Below are positions 41,890-52,369 of a stretch of DNA of 64,000 nucleotides, in pieces. A program made the position numbers and the translations under genes. This stretch comes from Rheum nobile. Lineage: Eukaryota > Streptophyta > Magnoliopsida > Caryophyllales > Polygonaceae. The DNA lies in contig WOAB01000595.1 of the NCBI GenBank assembly GCA_027886185.1, forward strand, positions 1,612,001-1,676,000, in the 5' to 3' direction. Every line of letters starts with the position of its first letter. Positions within the stretch are counted from its first letter, which is position 1. The notes below the pieces were generated by a model that ran no database searches, was not told where the DNA came from, and saw nothing but the letters and a program-made list of their open reading frames with translations.

Positions 41890-42794
41890 ATGTGTGCTAA
41901 GTGTTACGGGAAGAGTACAAGACACGTCATAGGCACTGAATGTGATTGAGATCAGCAGAATGACCGAGACAGTGCAACGCTAACACAAGAAGAATTCTTG
42001 AACACAAAAAAGCCCTAAAGTGACAAGTCGAGACAAATATATTCGATTGAGACAAACATACACAAAAAATACCTAAAGCAACAAGTCGAGACAAATACAT
42101 CTTGGTCAAAGAAAATATTTGTGTAGTCGGGCTTGGAGCTAAGGAAGATTGGGAAGAATACAGGATTGAGAAAATTGGGTGCATCTTTTCAAGTCAAACA
42201 AAACACAATCCAAAGCTGGAAATAGAATGAGGAAGAGGACAAGTAGTACCTGTCAGAAGCTAAGACTAATTCCAAACATGGAGCTCATAGATACAAGAAA
42301 GAATAAACCTAGGATGCTAGTATGACAGTCCTACGTTTGCTAGTTAATAGTTCTAGGTGTAGGACGATGTTAGATTGGTGAGAGTTTTGTATAACGGGTG
42401 GGAAGCGCCTTAGAGAAAACTCATTCATTCCGGTATAGGTTGAACCAAAGGGAGATTGAAAGCTTAACGAATGAGAGTTCAAGTGTAGCTGATTCTTGGC
42501 GATTGAGGGTAAGGTATGAGTGGGAAAGAGAGTTGATCGTAAGTGGGAAGCTTCAAAGTCAACGTTCAGGTCGCCTTTTGTAATTACTGAAGAAATCAAT
42601 AAGTTAAGTATACTTGTTCTAAATCCCTTCAAGAAGCTTGAAGGTAGTGGTTTTTCTCTAATTAACTTGTTGGTTAATTAGAGTTTCCACTCTAAATACT
42701 TGTGTGAAAAAAGGTCATTACTTTGCAAAGCTTTACATTTCTGTTGCATTCTTTGTGCATGTCCCAGACCTACTTATTAGAACCCTAACTATCA
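41890..42794 (+). mobile_element. Probable 5' LTR of copia element G
   Basis: It starts TGTGCTAAGTG and ends ACTATCA six bases before an initiator-Met-type PBS. About 905 bp. The start is inferred from the border with Tat-C pol; the matching 3' LTR is not in the window. Confidence 0.45.
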
Positions 42795-42799
42795 AAAAA

Positions 42800-42816
42800 T
42801 TGATATCAGAGTTTGG
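42800..42816 (+). other. Primer binding site of copia element G
   Basis: TTGATATCAGAGTTTGG, a slightly changed form of TGGTATCAGAGC used by many copia elements. Confidence 0.65.
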
Positions 42817-42839
42817 CTCTAGATTTGTGTTATTAGCTT

Positions 42840-43200
42840 TTGCAAGAATGTATGGAAAGTACAAGTATTTTAATCAGTCAATCGTTCTGGAAGCCTACGG
42901 TGTTGAAGGTAGGCAAGTGTGATTGGTGGAAGGTGCAAATAGAGACTATGTTTGTTCTCTTGATGGCCGGATGTGGAATATCATTGAGAGAGGTCCAGAA
43001 ACTCTTTGTATTCAGATGGCCATGAAAGAAAGAGGGCGGACCAAACGGACGCTGACTACAAGATATTGGAGAAGAATTGTAGGGCCTTGAAAATCCTAGA
43101 CCATGCTCTTCAACCGTTCGATCTAAAAAAAGGGGCTCGTATACTCGTTGGCTAATGAGATGCCTTGAAGAGACTCATCAAGGGAATGATGATGTAAAGA
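42840..43200 (+). pseudogene. Copia G gag remnant
   Basis: Broken frames give YVCSLDGRMWNIIERG and DYKILEKNCRALKILDHALQPFDLKK, the pattern of the copia UBN2-type Gag, followed by ARI and a LANEMP reading in another frame. A large internal deletion follows: the zinc knuckle, protease and integrase are absent and RT begins within 100 bp. The fragment identifies the element but cannot make a product. Confidence 0.65.
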
Positions 43201-43289
43201 AGAACAACACCAAAGGATGAAACTGTCATAGGCCCCAAGTTGGTGTTCAAGAAAAAGCTTAATGACAAGGGGCATGTAATAAGGAAGAA

Positions 43290-43828
43290 AGACACACGAA
43301 CCACAAAGGTTACAACCAACAAGAGGGCATAGATATTGATGAGACATGTGCTCCGATTGCAAGGTTAGAAGCTATCCGTTTGTTAATTGCTTATGCTACT
43401 CACAATGGTTGTAAGTTGCAACATATGGATGTCTAGAACTCCTTCCTAAATCGAAATCTCAAAAGAAGTGGTCTATGTCGAGCAAACACATGGCTTTTAA
43501 GATTTTTGTCACCTAGATCACGTACAATTCATTTTATGGCTTAAAGCAAGCTCCTAGAGCTTGGTATGGAAGACTATAACAATTCCTTTTGTCCAATGGA
43601 TATGTACATGGTGAGGTTGACAAGACTATGTTCTTGTTGAAGGACAACAAACATAATCTAGTTGTATAGGTCTATGTGGATGATATCATATTTGGTTCAA
43701 AGTATCCAAGCTTAGTGAAGAGGTTCACAACGGTCATGGAGAGTGAGTTCGAAATAAGCATGGTAGGGGAACTAAAATTCTTCCTTGGACTTCAAGTTGA
43801 ACAAGGAGAGGACATGATCAAGGTAAAT
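43290..43828 (+). pseudogene. Copia G reverse transcriptase, N-terminal part
   Basis: HKGYNQQEGIDIDETCAPIARLEAIRLLIAYATHNGCKLQHMDV is the start of Ty1/copia RT; the usual motif is DVKSAFLNG. Shifted frames give YGLKQAPRAWYG-like, YVDDIIFGSKYPSL (the YVDD catalytic box is intact) and GELKFFLGLQVEQGEDMI. The reading is closest to Sire-type copia elements. It ends at 43828, where the LTR of element E begins, and copia coding resumes at 61791 in RNase H. About 80 codons between the two are missing. Confidence 0.8.
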
Positions 43829-44607
43829 TGATGACATCCAATTTGTTACACATTTAGGACATGCATTTGTGTTTAATCTAGGTTGTTTTATGCATTTTGT
43901 GTCGCATTATAGCTAGTTGTATTGTTTTCATTGCAATGGAGGTCTACACAAGAAAATGTGTGTTTTCAGGTACTTGGGTGGATTTTTGGAGCTATCTATG
44001 GATGGTGCTGGAACCTCGGATGTCATCTGGAGGCTAACGAGATGAACCGTGAGAAATTTGGTATGGATTCGAGCTAAAACAAGAGTCGTGCAGGACACGT
44101 AGGAGGCCATGTGTTATGGATTGAATTTCCTTCAGGAGGTCGTGCGTTCAACCACATGGCCATGCAGGCGGTGATTTCTCATAATTTGGCGATGCGTTTT
44201 GCTTGTGCATTTTTCGAACGACTGTGCATTTTCGTCTACGGATGAATTTGTCTGTGCATTTTCCCTGTGCGGTTTCACACCTATAGCATTTTGGTCGTGT
44301 GCTTGGCTGAGCATTTTCGCACAGTCATGACACGGGCCGTGCGTTTTTACCCGGATGACTTTATTTTTAGAATATGTATAAATACCTTATTTTTAGATTT
44401 GTGGGGGATCTTTTGCCAGTTTTTCTAACTCTCTAGACCTAGTTGTTTGCCTCCCTTTGAAAGATTGCAACTTTGGAGATTGTTCTACTGGATTGGAGAC
44501 TAAGTTCATCTTTCTATTTAATCTTGTTTATGATTTCCATTGTTATTATGACTTCCTTGGTTGATCTTGCAATTATGTCTAGCTAATTTCCATATTTCTA
44601 GGGTTGG
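43829..44607 (+). mobile_element. Element E 5' LTR, first part
   Basis: Matches 60416 onward, with a few substitutions and small indels, up to CTAGGGTTG, where Athila-2 is inserted. It includes a run of GTGCATTTT/GTGCGTTTT words. Confidence 0.88.
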
Positions 44608-45870
44608 TGATCAACGCTACTTTGTAGGGTGTAATTAGGAGCTGTTACCGGCGTTTTGGGTACCATTTGGATTGTTTTAGAGCTTAAGTTAGAAGATTGA
44701 AGTTGAAGAGAAGACATGTTGATTTGGCGGTCTCAAGCACTTAAATGAAGATATATTGAGGATGGAAGAAAAGACCACAAATGAAGACCGAAACAAGACT
44801 TGAAGACAATGTAGGAAGACTTCCGCGATCGCGGAAGATACCTCCGCGGTCGCGGATCGAAGAGACAGCAAACCTTTACAGAGAGTTTTTTGCGATTGCG
44901 GAAATTCTTCCGCGGTCGCGGAAACCCGTTGTCAGACGCGCGCCGAGATTTACTTCCGAGTTTTATTTGTTTGTTATCTTATTTCCTTTTCTTATTTCTT
45001 TTATTTACGGTTATATTCCTTTATGGAAAAGATATTATTTTCTATCTTTGGAGTTTAGGTTTGGCTAGGGTTATACCTAGTTTAGTTAGCAGCCACTTGG
45101 ATTATCTTAGATCTCAGTTTACATCAGTTTTTCCCTTTGAGTTTTACGTTTTAAGACTATGAACAACTAAGCAACCTTTGCTTAGTCCGACGATTGAAGC
45201 CTTCATTTGATATATGGTTGTGAGATTATAATTCTATTTCCTTTCTTTTGATTATATATTTTCTCTTGAGCATATTCCTATTGATTATTGCTGGTTTGAC
45301 TGACCTGATCATCTAGTTGATATTAGTAATTGTCTATTGCTAGGGTTTGGATATTTCGGGTTGAAATCCCTTATCTTGTGTAGCAAACATGATATTCTAG
45401 GACTGGTTGGACTAGTTTATTGTGAAGAGAATTGATTATGTGTTAAATGCCGCGGGTTGTGGTGTTGCATGTATCCTGGTTAATTCCTATGCTTACTGCT
45501 GCTGTTAGATTAAATCTTGAGGGTCTCTTGATTGTTTAATAGTTAGGGTTATCAGGACTGGTAACTATTTCAGAATAGGGACAAGAATATTCATAGGAAG
45601 GAATAGAGATAATCTAGATCAATCAATCGAATGAATGGTGAATATTTGTCTGGCTAAGTACCTTTTTCCCAATTGATTACAACCTTTGTTTTTATTTACT
45701 TTGTTTACTTGCAATCAAACCAACAAACCCCCCTTTGTTACTTTGTCATACTAATTTGCACTAAGAAAGATAACTCCTCCCTGTGGGATTCGACCCTTGC
45801 TTGCCTATTCTACTAAGTTAGGTTTTTAAGGATTTACTTTGATTGGGCATCACGACTTTAGCCCCTATCA
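44608..45870 (+). mobile_element. 5' LTR of Athila-2
   Basis: TGATCAACGC...CCCTATCA. Palindrome pairs lie at 44823-44921. It ends three bases before the PBS. Confidence 0.93.
44823..44921 (+). repeat. LTR palindrome pairs (Athila-2, 5')
   Basis: 12-mers start at 44823/44844 (21 bp) and 44890/44910 (20 bp). The third reads TTGCGATTGCGG, consistent with C-to-T decay. Confidence 0.92.
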
Positions 45871-45873
45871 AAT

Positions 45874-45891
45874 TGGCGCCGTTCCCGGGGA
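45874..45891 (+). other. Primer binding site of Athila-2
   Basis: TGGCGCCGTTCCCGGGGA just inside the 5' LTR. Confidence 0.88.
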
Positions 45892-45951
45892 GGCAAGTTT
45901 TAATTTTTCTTTGTGTTTATTTGTGTGCCAACTTTTGTGTGGACCTATCTT

Positions 45952-47770
45952 ATGGTCCACACCCGTGCTACTGACTCTTCATTTGTTGATTTTGATATAG
46001 AAATGGCTGGAGAAGCACCGACTTTGAGGCAGTTGACTGCCCCGAACTACCAACAACAACCGTTGGCTGTGCAGTTTCCAGAGCTTGCGGAGGGCGTGAA
46101 TTTTAAGCTTAAATCTGGGTTGATTCATTTATTACCCCACTTCCATGGGCTGAATGGAGAAGACGCCAACAAGCATCTTTCTGAATTACACGATGTCTGC
46201 TCTAGCATGATGCCGATGAACGTCACTGAGGACCAAATCAAGCTGAGGGCCTTTCCTTTCTCTCTGAAGGATGCGGCCAATGATTGGTTCTATTATTTGG
46301 CTCCGGGAAGCATAGATACATGGGCGAAGATGAAGAAAGCCTTTCTTGAGAAGTACTTCCCTGCAGCGAAACTCAATAGCCTGAAGAGAAGCATCAGCAA
46401 CATCGAACAACATGCTACTGAGACGTTGTATGAATATTATGAGAGATTAAGGAGGTTGATATCTAGCTGCCCATACCATGGTTATTCTGACCAAGATCTC
46501 ATTCTATATCTATATGGCGGGCTTCTTGAGGATGAGCGCAGAATGGTAAACGCAGTTTGTGGCGGTAGCATTCTAAACAAGACGCCAGCTGAAGCATTCG
46601 AGTTATTCTTTGAGCTATCTGAGAGCTCAAGACAATTCAACAACAGGGCGAGCCCATATGCAGCAAAGGCAGTTAAGTCCTGTAGAATCTGTCATGATCC
46701 GCTACAACCCACTGATAAGTGTCCAACACTTCTTGAACATGCGGTTGAAGTAAACGCTGTACGTGGTTTTGGTCCACAGAGACCAAGATATGACCCGTAC
46801 TCTAACACCATCAATCTAGGGTGGAGGAATCACCCCAATCTGAGTTACGGAAATCAACAATACCCTCCCCAAGGCCATTATAACCAGGAGTTCAATCCAA
46901 GCCAACCACAGTTCCATCCGTATGGCAATCAACAACAGTACGGGCAGCCTTACGCGCATAATCCACCATCAGCAAGAGACGATGATGGATTATGCACGAT
47001 CCAACATCAGCAACAGTACATCAGCCTTAGAGGACATGATTCGATCTCTCACTCACAACACGATCCAACATCAGCAAGAGACAAAGTCTAGCTTTCAGAA
47101 CTTGGAGAATCAGTTTGGACAAGTCGCTCAAAGGGTGAGTAAATTAGAGGCCATAGAATCAAGAAGATTATCATCTCACACGGAAGTGCATCTGAGAGAG
47201 AATGTCAGTGAGATGACACTACGGAATGGTAAAGAGTTGGAGGTCAATTCCATACCTAAAAAGAACAATTTTGTTGAAGAAAAAATGGCTGGACACGGAG
47301 ATGAAAGCGCAGAAGAAGCCCTCGCAAGAACTTTTCCGCGACCGCGGCTAGATTTCCGCGACCGCGGCTAGATTTCTGCGACCAAGGAAATGTTACTGGC
47401 GGCGAAGAAAAACTCAAAGAAATTCCGCGACCGCGAAAAAGTCTTTGGAAACGAGATACATAGTGAAGAAATTCTGCGACTGCAGGCCCAAAGCCGCTAC
47501 CAAGGATCACAATCTGAGGTCCAGGATAATTACGTTCGTCTAGATTTTCCACCACTCAGCTCGTTGAAGCCACCCGCACCATTCCCTGAAGTGCTGATGG
47601 ATACCAGACGACCAGAGAACGATAAGGAGCTTTTCGAGACCTTTAGTAGGTGTGAGGTAAACATCCCTTTACTTAAAGTTGTCAAAAGTATTCCTCGATA
47701 CGCAAAATGTCTTAAGGAGCTATGCACAATCAAGAGGAATCAGAAACTAATAGGGAAGCAAAAAGTTTAG
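45952..47770 (+). pseudogene. Athila-2 gag
   Basis: The start is the Met of MVHTRATDS, as in Athila-1. The Gag domain (TEDQIKLRAFPFSLKDAANDWF to YGGLLEDERRMV) is intact in the first ~260 codons. The zinc knuckle reads CRICHDPLQPTDKC: the His of CX2CX4HX4C is Gln, so zinc binding is doubtful. A frameshift near 46960 ends the first frame at 47091. The second frame continues with SALEDMIRSLTHN, SSFQNLENQFGQVAQRVSKLEA and palindrome-encoded PRPR/FRDRG. A TAG at 47369 and another at 47768 interrupt it; an AAG-to-TAG change explains the latter. Only two to three repeats remain in the linker. Confidence 0.85.
47336..47505 (+). repeat. Palindrome module array in Athila-2 gag linker
   Basis: 12-mers start at 47336, 47356 and 47376 (three in a row at 20 bp), 47424, 47474 and 47494. 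The last ones are degenerate (CTGCGACTGCAG, CCGCTACCAAGG). Confidence 0.85.
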
Positions 47771-48712
47771 GTAAGTGAACAAGTCTCTGCTGTTTTCCAG
47801 AGGCGTATGCCTAAAAAGTGTGGTGATCCAGGCATGTTTAGTATTCCATGTGTAATAGGTGACACTAAATTTGAGAAAGCTATTTAGATCTAGGTGCATC
47901 TATAAATGTCTTGCCTTATTCTTTGTATGAATAATTAGGATTAGGACCATTGCATGAGACATGAATAGTTGTCCAATTGGATGATAGATCTAATGTGTAC
48001 CCGAAAGGAGTAGTTGAAGATGTTCTTGTAATGGTTGATAATCTGATTTTTCTTGCGGACTTCTTTGTGCTGGATATGGACCATGATAAGCATGCAACCC
48101 CTATACTGTTAGGTCAGCCATTTTTGAAAACAGCTCGTACTAAGATTGATGTAAGTACTGGAACCCTTACTATGGAAATCGATGGGAAGGAGGTGAAATT
48201 CAATATTTATGATGCTATGAAACACCCCATTGATGATCATTCTTTATGCTCTATTGATATGATTGATCATATTGTACAAGATATCTTTGATACTACTGGC
48301 TCAGATGAGTTACAATCTATTTTAGAGAATTAAATAGTAGATCCACAAGTAGATTTTGCTTTATCTACTAACCTGCAGGAAACTGTGGCTCACTTGGATG
48401 CCTATGGTAAGCCCCATATAAATCATTTGGGTCTTGGCCCCATTCCACTAACAGTGCCAAGTGAGAGGCTTTTACCTTCCATTGTGCAGGCACCGGAGAT
48501 TGAACTCAAGCCGCTACCAGACCACCTCAAGTATGCCTTTCTGGGAAAGGGTGACACATTATCGGTCATTATCTCTAACAAGCTTTCCAAGGATCAAGAT
48601 GAGAAATTGGTGGTGGTGCTTAAGGAGCATACGACAACCTTGGGATGGACCATATATTGCCGACATCAAGGGGATTAGTCCCACTACCTGTATGCACAGA
48701 ATCCTGCTGTAG
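47771..48712 (+). pseudogene. Athila-2 protease and PR-RT linker
   Basis: MPKKCGDPGMFSIPCVIGDTKFEKA leads into the active-site region, but a 4-bp loss at ~47882 throws the DLGAS block out of frame. The same in-frame TGA as in Athila-1 follows at ~47962 before IVVQLDDRS. The C-terminal half (48000-48333) is open: YPKGVVEDVLVMVDNL, ADFFVLDMDHDKH, PFLKTARTKIDV. A TAA at 48331 and a frameshift near 48640 separate it from RT. The retropepsin activity needed to mature Gag-Pol is lost. Confidence 0.82.
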
Positions 48713-48760
48713 GGAGAAGCCAAGCCATCTAGGCAGCCATAGAGAAGACTTAACCCACCA

Positions 48761-50101
48761 ATGATGAATGTGGTAAAAAAGGAGGTGCTGAAGCTCTTAC
48801 AGGCAGGGATGATTTTTCCTATCTCTGACAGTAAATGGGTGAGTCTGACACAAGTTGTTCCAAAGAAGGGAGGCATCACAGTTGTGGAGAACCAACAAAG
48901 AGAGTTGGTCCCCACCCGAGTGCAAACTAGATGGAAAGTATGCATTGACTACCGTAAGCTGAATGCGATAACTAGAAAGGACCACTTTCCTTTACCCTTT
49001 ATTGATCAAATGCTCGAGCGACTTGCTGGTCGCCCCTACTACTTCTTCTTGGATGGATATTCAGGTTATTTTCAGGTTGCCATAGCACCAAAGGATCAAG
49101 AGAAGACGACATTTACATGCCCTTTTGGTACTTTCGCATATCACAGGATGCCATTCGGGTTGTGTAATGCACCCGGGACATTTCAACGGTGTATGGTAAG
49201 CATTTTTTCTGAGTATGTGGAGAAATTTATTGAGGTTTTTATGGATGATTTCACAATCTATGGTGATAGTTTTGATGCATGTTTAGACCTTTTATCACGT
49301 GTGCTTAAAAGATGTGTAGAAACCAACTTGGTTCTTAATTCTGAAAAGTGTCATTTTATGGTTGAAAAAGGAATTGTGCTAGGGCATATAGTGTCGTCTA
49401 GAGGTATTGAGGTCGATAAGGCAAATATTGATGTAATTCAGTCTTTACCTTATCCTACTAATGTGCGTGAAGTGCGTTCTTTCTTAGGTCATACAGGTTT
49501 CTACCGCCGGTTTATTAAAGATTTTTCAAAAATCTTCTCACCCCTATGTGAGATGCTGAAGAAAGAGGTGAATTTTGAGCTTAATGACGAGTGCAAGAAG
49601 GCATTTGATGAATTGAAAGCTTGCCTCACTAGTGCACCAAATATTCAAGCACCGGATTGGTCCCGCCCTTTCGAGATAATGTGCGATGCTAACGACTATG
49701 ATGTAGGAGCAATCCTTGGGCAAAAAGAAGCTAGAGCCTCTCATGGAGCGCAGCGGAACTACTCTACCACTGAAAAAAAAATACTAGCTGTCGTGTTTGC
49801 CCTGGAAAAATTTAGACAATACTTACTTGGTACCAAAGTGATCATCTATACGGATCATGCAGCTCTTTGTTATCTATTGACGAAGAAAGAGGCGAAACCA
49901 AGATTGATTCGATGGATACTGCTGCTGAGTGAGTTTGATGTGGAGATCAGGGATAAAAAGGGAGCCGAGAACTTGGTGGCTGATCACTTAAGCAGGCTCA
50001 TACATGAAGAGGACAAATCAAAGAAGGGGGCGCAGATACAGGGCGATTTTCCCGACGATACATTGTGCGGAATCACTACAGAAACTTTTCCGCGATCGTA
50101 A
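48761..50101 (+). CDS. Athila-2 reverse transcriptase-RNase H
   Basis: An open 446-codon frame. RT: LLQAGMIFPISDSKW, WKVCIDYRKLNAIT, FPLPFIDQMLERL, GYSGYFQVAI, HRMPFGLCNAP and FMDD in EVFMDDFTIYG near residue 168, then VREVRSFLGHTGFYRRF. RNase H: Asp in PFEIMCDAND (~residue 310), Glu in STTEKKILAVVFALEKF, Asp in VIIYTDHAAL and Asp in ENLVADHLSRL, so all four catalytic residues are present. It is one segment of the Gag-Pol polyprotein, so the Met at 48761 is not a real start. It is the least damaged pol segment in the window, though the upstream breaks would prevent its normal synthesis. Confidence 0.9.
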   Translation: MMNVVKKEVLKLLQAGMIFPISDSKWVSLTQVVPKKGGITVVENQQRELVPTRVQTRWKVCIDYRKLNAITRKDHFPLPFIDQMLERLAGRPYYFFLDGYSGYFQVAIAPKDQEKTTFTCPFGTFAYHRMPFGLCNAPGTFQRCMVSIFSEYVEKFIEVFMDDFTIYGDSFDACLDLLSRVLKRCVETNLVLNSEKCHFMVEKGIVLGHIVSSRGIEVDKANIDVIQSLPYPTNVREVRSFLGHTGFYRRFIKDFSKIFSPLCEMLKKEVNFELNDECKKAFDELKACLTSAPNIQAPDWSRPFEIMCDANDYDVGAILGQKEARASHGAQRNYSTTEKKILAVVFALEKFRQYLLGTKVIIYTDHAALCYLLTKKEAKPRLIRWILLLSEFDVEIRDKKGAENLVADHLSRLIHEEDKSKKGAQIQGDFPDDTLCGITTETFPRS

Positions 50102-50283
50102 ATAACTTTCCGCGACCGCGGATATTTCCTTGAGTCATCACCAGTTTCAAACCCTTCTACAGAAACTTTTCCGCGATCGTGGCAAAATTTCCGCGATCGC
50201 GGAAAATTCCTTGGAGCATCTGTTTGTCTCATCAAATTTTTCGAAGAACCTCCGTGACCGCGGAATGCGATCTGCGACCGCGG
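50090..50283 (+). repeat. Three 81-bp repeats with palindrome pairs (RNase H-IN linker)
   Basis: Pairs start at 50090/50110, 50171/50191 and 50252/50272, all with 20-bp spacing; the pairs recur every 81 bp exactly (27 codons). Confidence 0.93.
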
Positions 50284-50329
50284 AAAAGCCTTTGACTCAT
50301 CCTCCAATTTTGTTTCTGAAGAACTACTT

Positions 50330-51649
50330 CTTGGGCTCCGCACATTCAAGCCGTGGTATGCTGACCTGGTGAACTTTCTCGTTCGAGAAGAATTCCCACC
50401 TAATTTTGCAAAGGCACAAAAAGATAAGATACGGTGCGAGTCTCGATTCTATATGTGGGATGACCCCTATCTTTGGAGGCATTGTGTTGACCAGGTAATC
50501 CATCGATGTATTTCGGATAATGAGGTACAATCTATTTTAGCTTTTTGTCATTCTCATGCATGTGAGGGCCACTTTGGGGAAAATAAAACTGCTAGGAAGG
50601 TGTTGGACGCAGGATTTTATTGGCCACACATCTTTCGGGATGCACACGCCTTTTGTAAGTCCTGTGATCGATGCCAACGGGTCGGGAATATTTCTCGAAG
50701 GAACGAGATGCCACAATTGAATTTAATTTTTTGTGAATTTTTTTATGTTTGGGGCATTGACTTTATGGGACCCTTCCCTAGCTCTTTTGGGAACCTATAT
50801 ATTTTACTTGCGGTGGACTACGTTTCCAAATGGGTGGAAGCGAAGGCCATCAGGACTGATGATTCTAAAGTGGTGGTAGATTTTATGAAGAAACGCATTT
50901 TCTCTAGATTTGGAATCCCCAAGGCTTTGATAAGTGACAGGAGAACTCACTTTTGCAACAAGACTGTGAGTGGACTATTGAAGAAATATCTAGTCACACA
51001 GAGAATTTCCACTGCCTACCACCCACAAACCAATGGGCAAGCTGAAGTATCAAACAGAGAGATCAAAACCATTCTTGAGAAGACAGTCGCTCCAAATAGG
51101 AAGGATTGAAGCCTAAGATTAGATGATGTTTTGTGGGCTTATCGGACAGCTACAAGACCCCCATTGGGATGTCTCCTTTTAGATTGGTATTTGGAAAAGC
51201 CTGTCACCTTCATGTGGAGCTTGAGCACAAGGCACTATGGGCTGTGAAGAAGTGCAATAAGCACATTGATGAAGTGGGAGAATTTCGCAAGTTGCAGCTA
51301 TAAGAGTTGGAAGAGATACGCCTTGACACGTATGACAACGCAGTTATGTACGAGGAGAAGAGGAAGGCTTGGCATGACAAGAGCATTCTGAGAAAGGACT
51401 TCAGCATTGGGGACAAAGTCCTACTATTTTAGTTTCGCCTGAAACTTTTCCCAGGGAAACTCCATTCCAGATGGTTGGGTCCCTATGTTGTTACTCATGT
51501 TTTTCCACATGGAGCGGTTAATATATATGATGGGGAGATCGACAAGGTGTTCAAGGTGAATGGTCAAAGGTTAAAACCTTACCATGAGGGATTCAACAAC
51601 GAGGTGATAGATGAGATGGTTCTTGAAGAACCAATTGCTGAGACTTAGT
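50330..51649 (+). pseudogene. Athila-2 integrase
   Basis: The open frame covers HSHACEGHFGENKTARKVL and CKSCDRCQRVGN (HHCC), then GIDFMGPFPSSFGN (Asp), LISDRRTHFCN (Asp) and NGQAEVSNREIKTILE (Glu). TGA replaces the Trp codon in KDW at ~51108. A further frameshift around 51150 and stops at 51301 and 51430 follow. The C-terminal part is readable: DFSIGDKVLLF, FRLKLFPGKL, WLGPYVV (GPY/F motif), KPYHEGF. DDE residues are all present, but the polyprotein is cut before the C-terminal domain. Confidence 0.85.
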
Positions 51650-51683
51650 GACGGGCATCATGTCGAGCCACGACAGTAACTAA

Positions 51684-51704
51684 GGCGCTGCTCGGGAGGC
51701 AACT
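51684..51704 (+). other. Conserved post-integrase motif (Athila-2)
   Basis: GGCGCTGCTCGGGAGGCAAC, the counterpart of 6484-6505 in Athila-1. Confidence 0.55.
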
Positions 51705-52369
51705 CGAGGTAAGTAGTTAATTTTTGTTGTCTTTCAAATGTTTTTGTTTTTCCTAGTTAGTAGACTAACATGCAGGTAGAAGTTCGAAGACGGAGTTGGA
51801 AGCCAACAAGAAGTTTTCCGCGCCTGCGGCCAGTAGCTCCGCGCTCGTGGAAATATGCTCCCGATTTCAATCTTTCGGAAAAAAAAAGAAATATTTTTTT
51901 ACCTGCTTTCTTTCCCCAGAACTAACTTTCTACCCCAGCCCCCATCTCTCCCTCTCTCTCTCTCTCTCTTTCCCTCGAGCCCCACCACTCACCAGAGCAC
52001 CCACCGGACCCAAGCCCCCAAAATCCGACCATCACCCACCGGAAACCCGGACCCGAGAACCACCAACACCACCCTCAAACCTCCACCCCCGACGAGTCAC
52101 AACCAAACACTCGCCCCCTCCCCAACTCACCGCCGGCCTTTGCTCTCACCAGAGAACCCTTTCCGATGCCATAGACAACCGGAGCAAAGCCAACACCGAC
52201 CCAGATCCGCGCCCGCAGAGCCCCGTCAGTTTCCACAACAGAAACTTTTCCACGACCGCGGCTCATACCTCCGCGACCGCGGAAGACCCACTGTTGCAGT
52301 GTTCATCGCCCTTTTGTCACTGGTTCATTTCGTTCCCTTTCCTTGAATTGTTATTTCCTTCTGCTTAAA
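51705..52369 (+). other. Leader of the Athila-2 ORF-1-type gene
   Basis: A splice-acceptor-like tract ends CAG at 51776. It holds palindrome pairs at 51818/51839 and 52250/52271 (21 bp apart), a (TC)n run (51951-51970) and a C-rich, Pro-coding stretch (51970-52230) with two overlapping long frames. The composition is unlike the rest of the element. I support no separate protein. Confidence 0.55.

Noticed and set aside
44603..44607. Chance match of the GTTGG 5-mer
   Set aside because: Rejected as chance because the uninterrupted LTR copy at 61165 shows the same site without the insertion.
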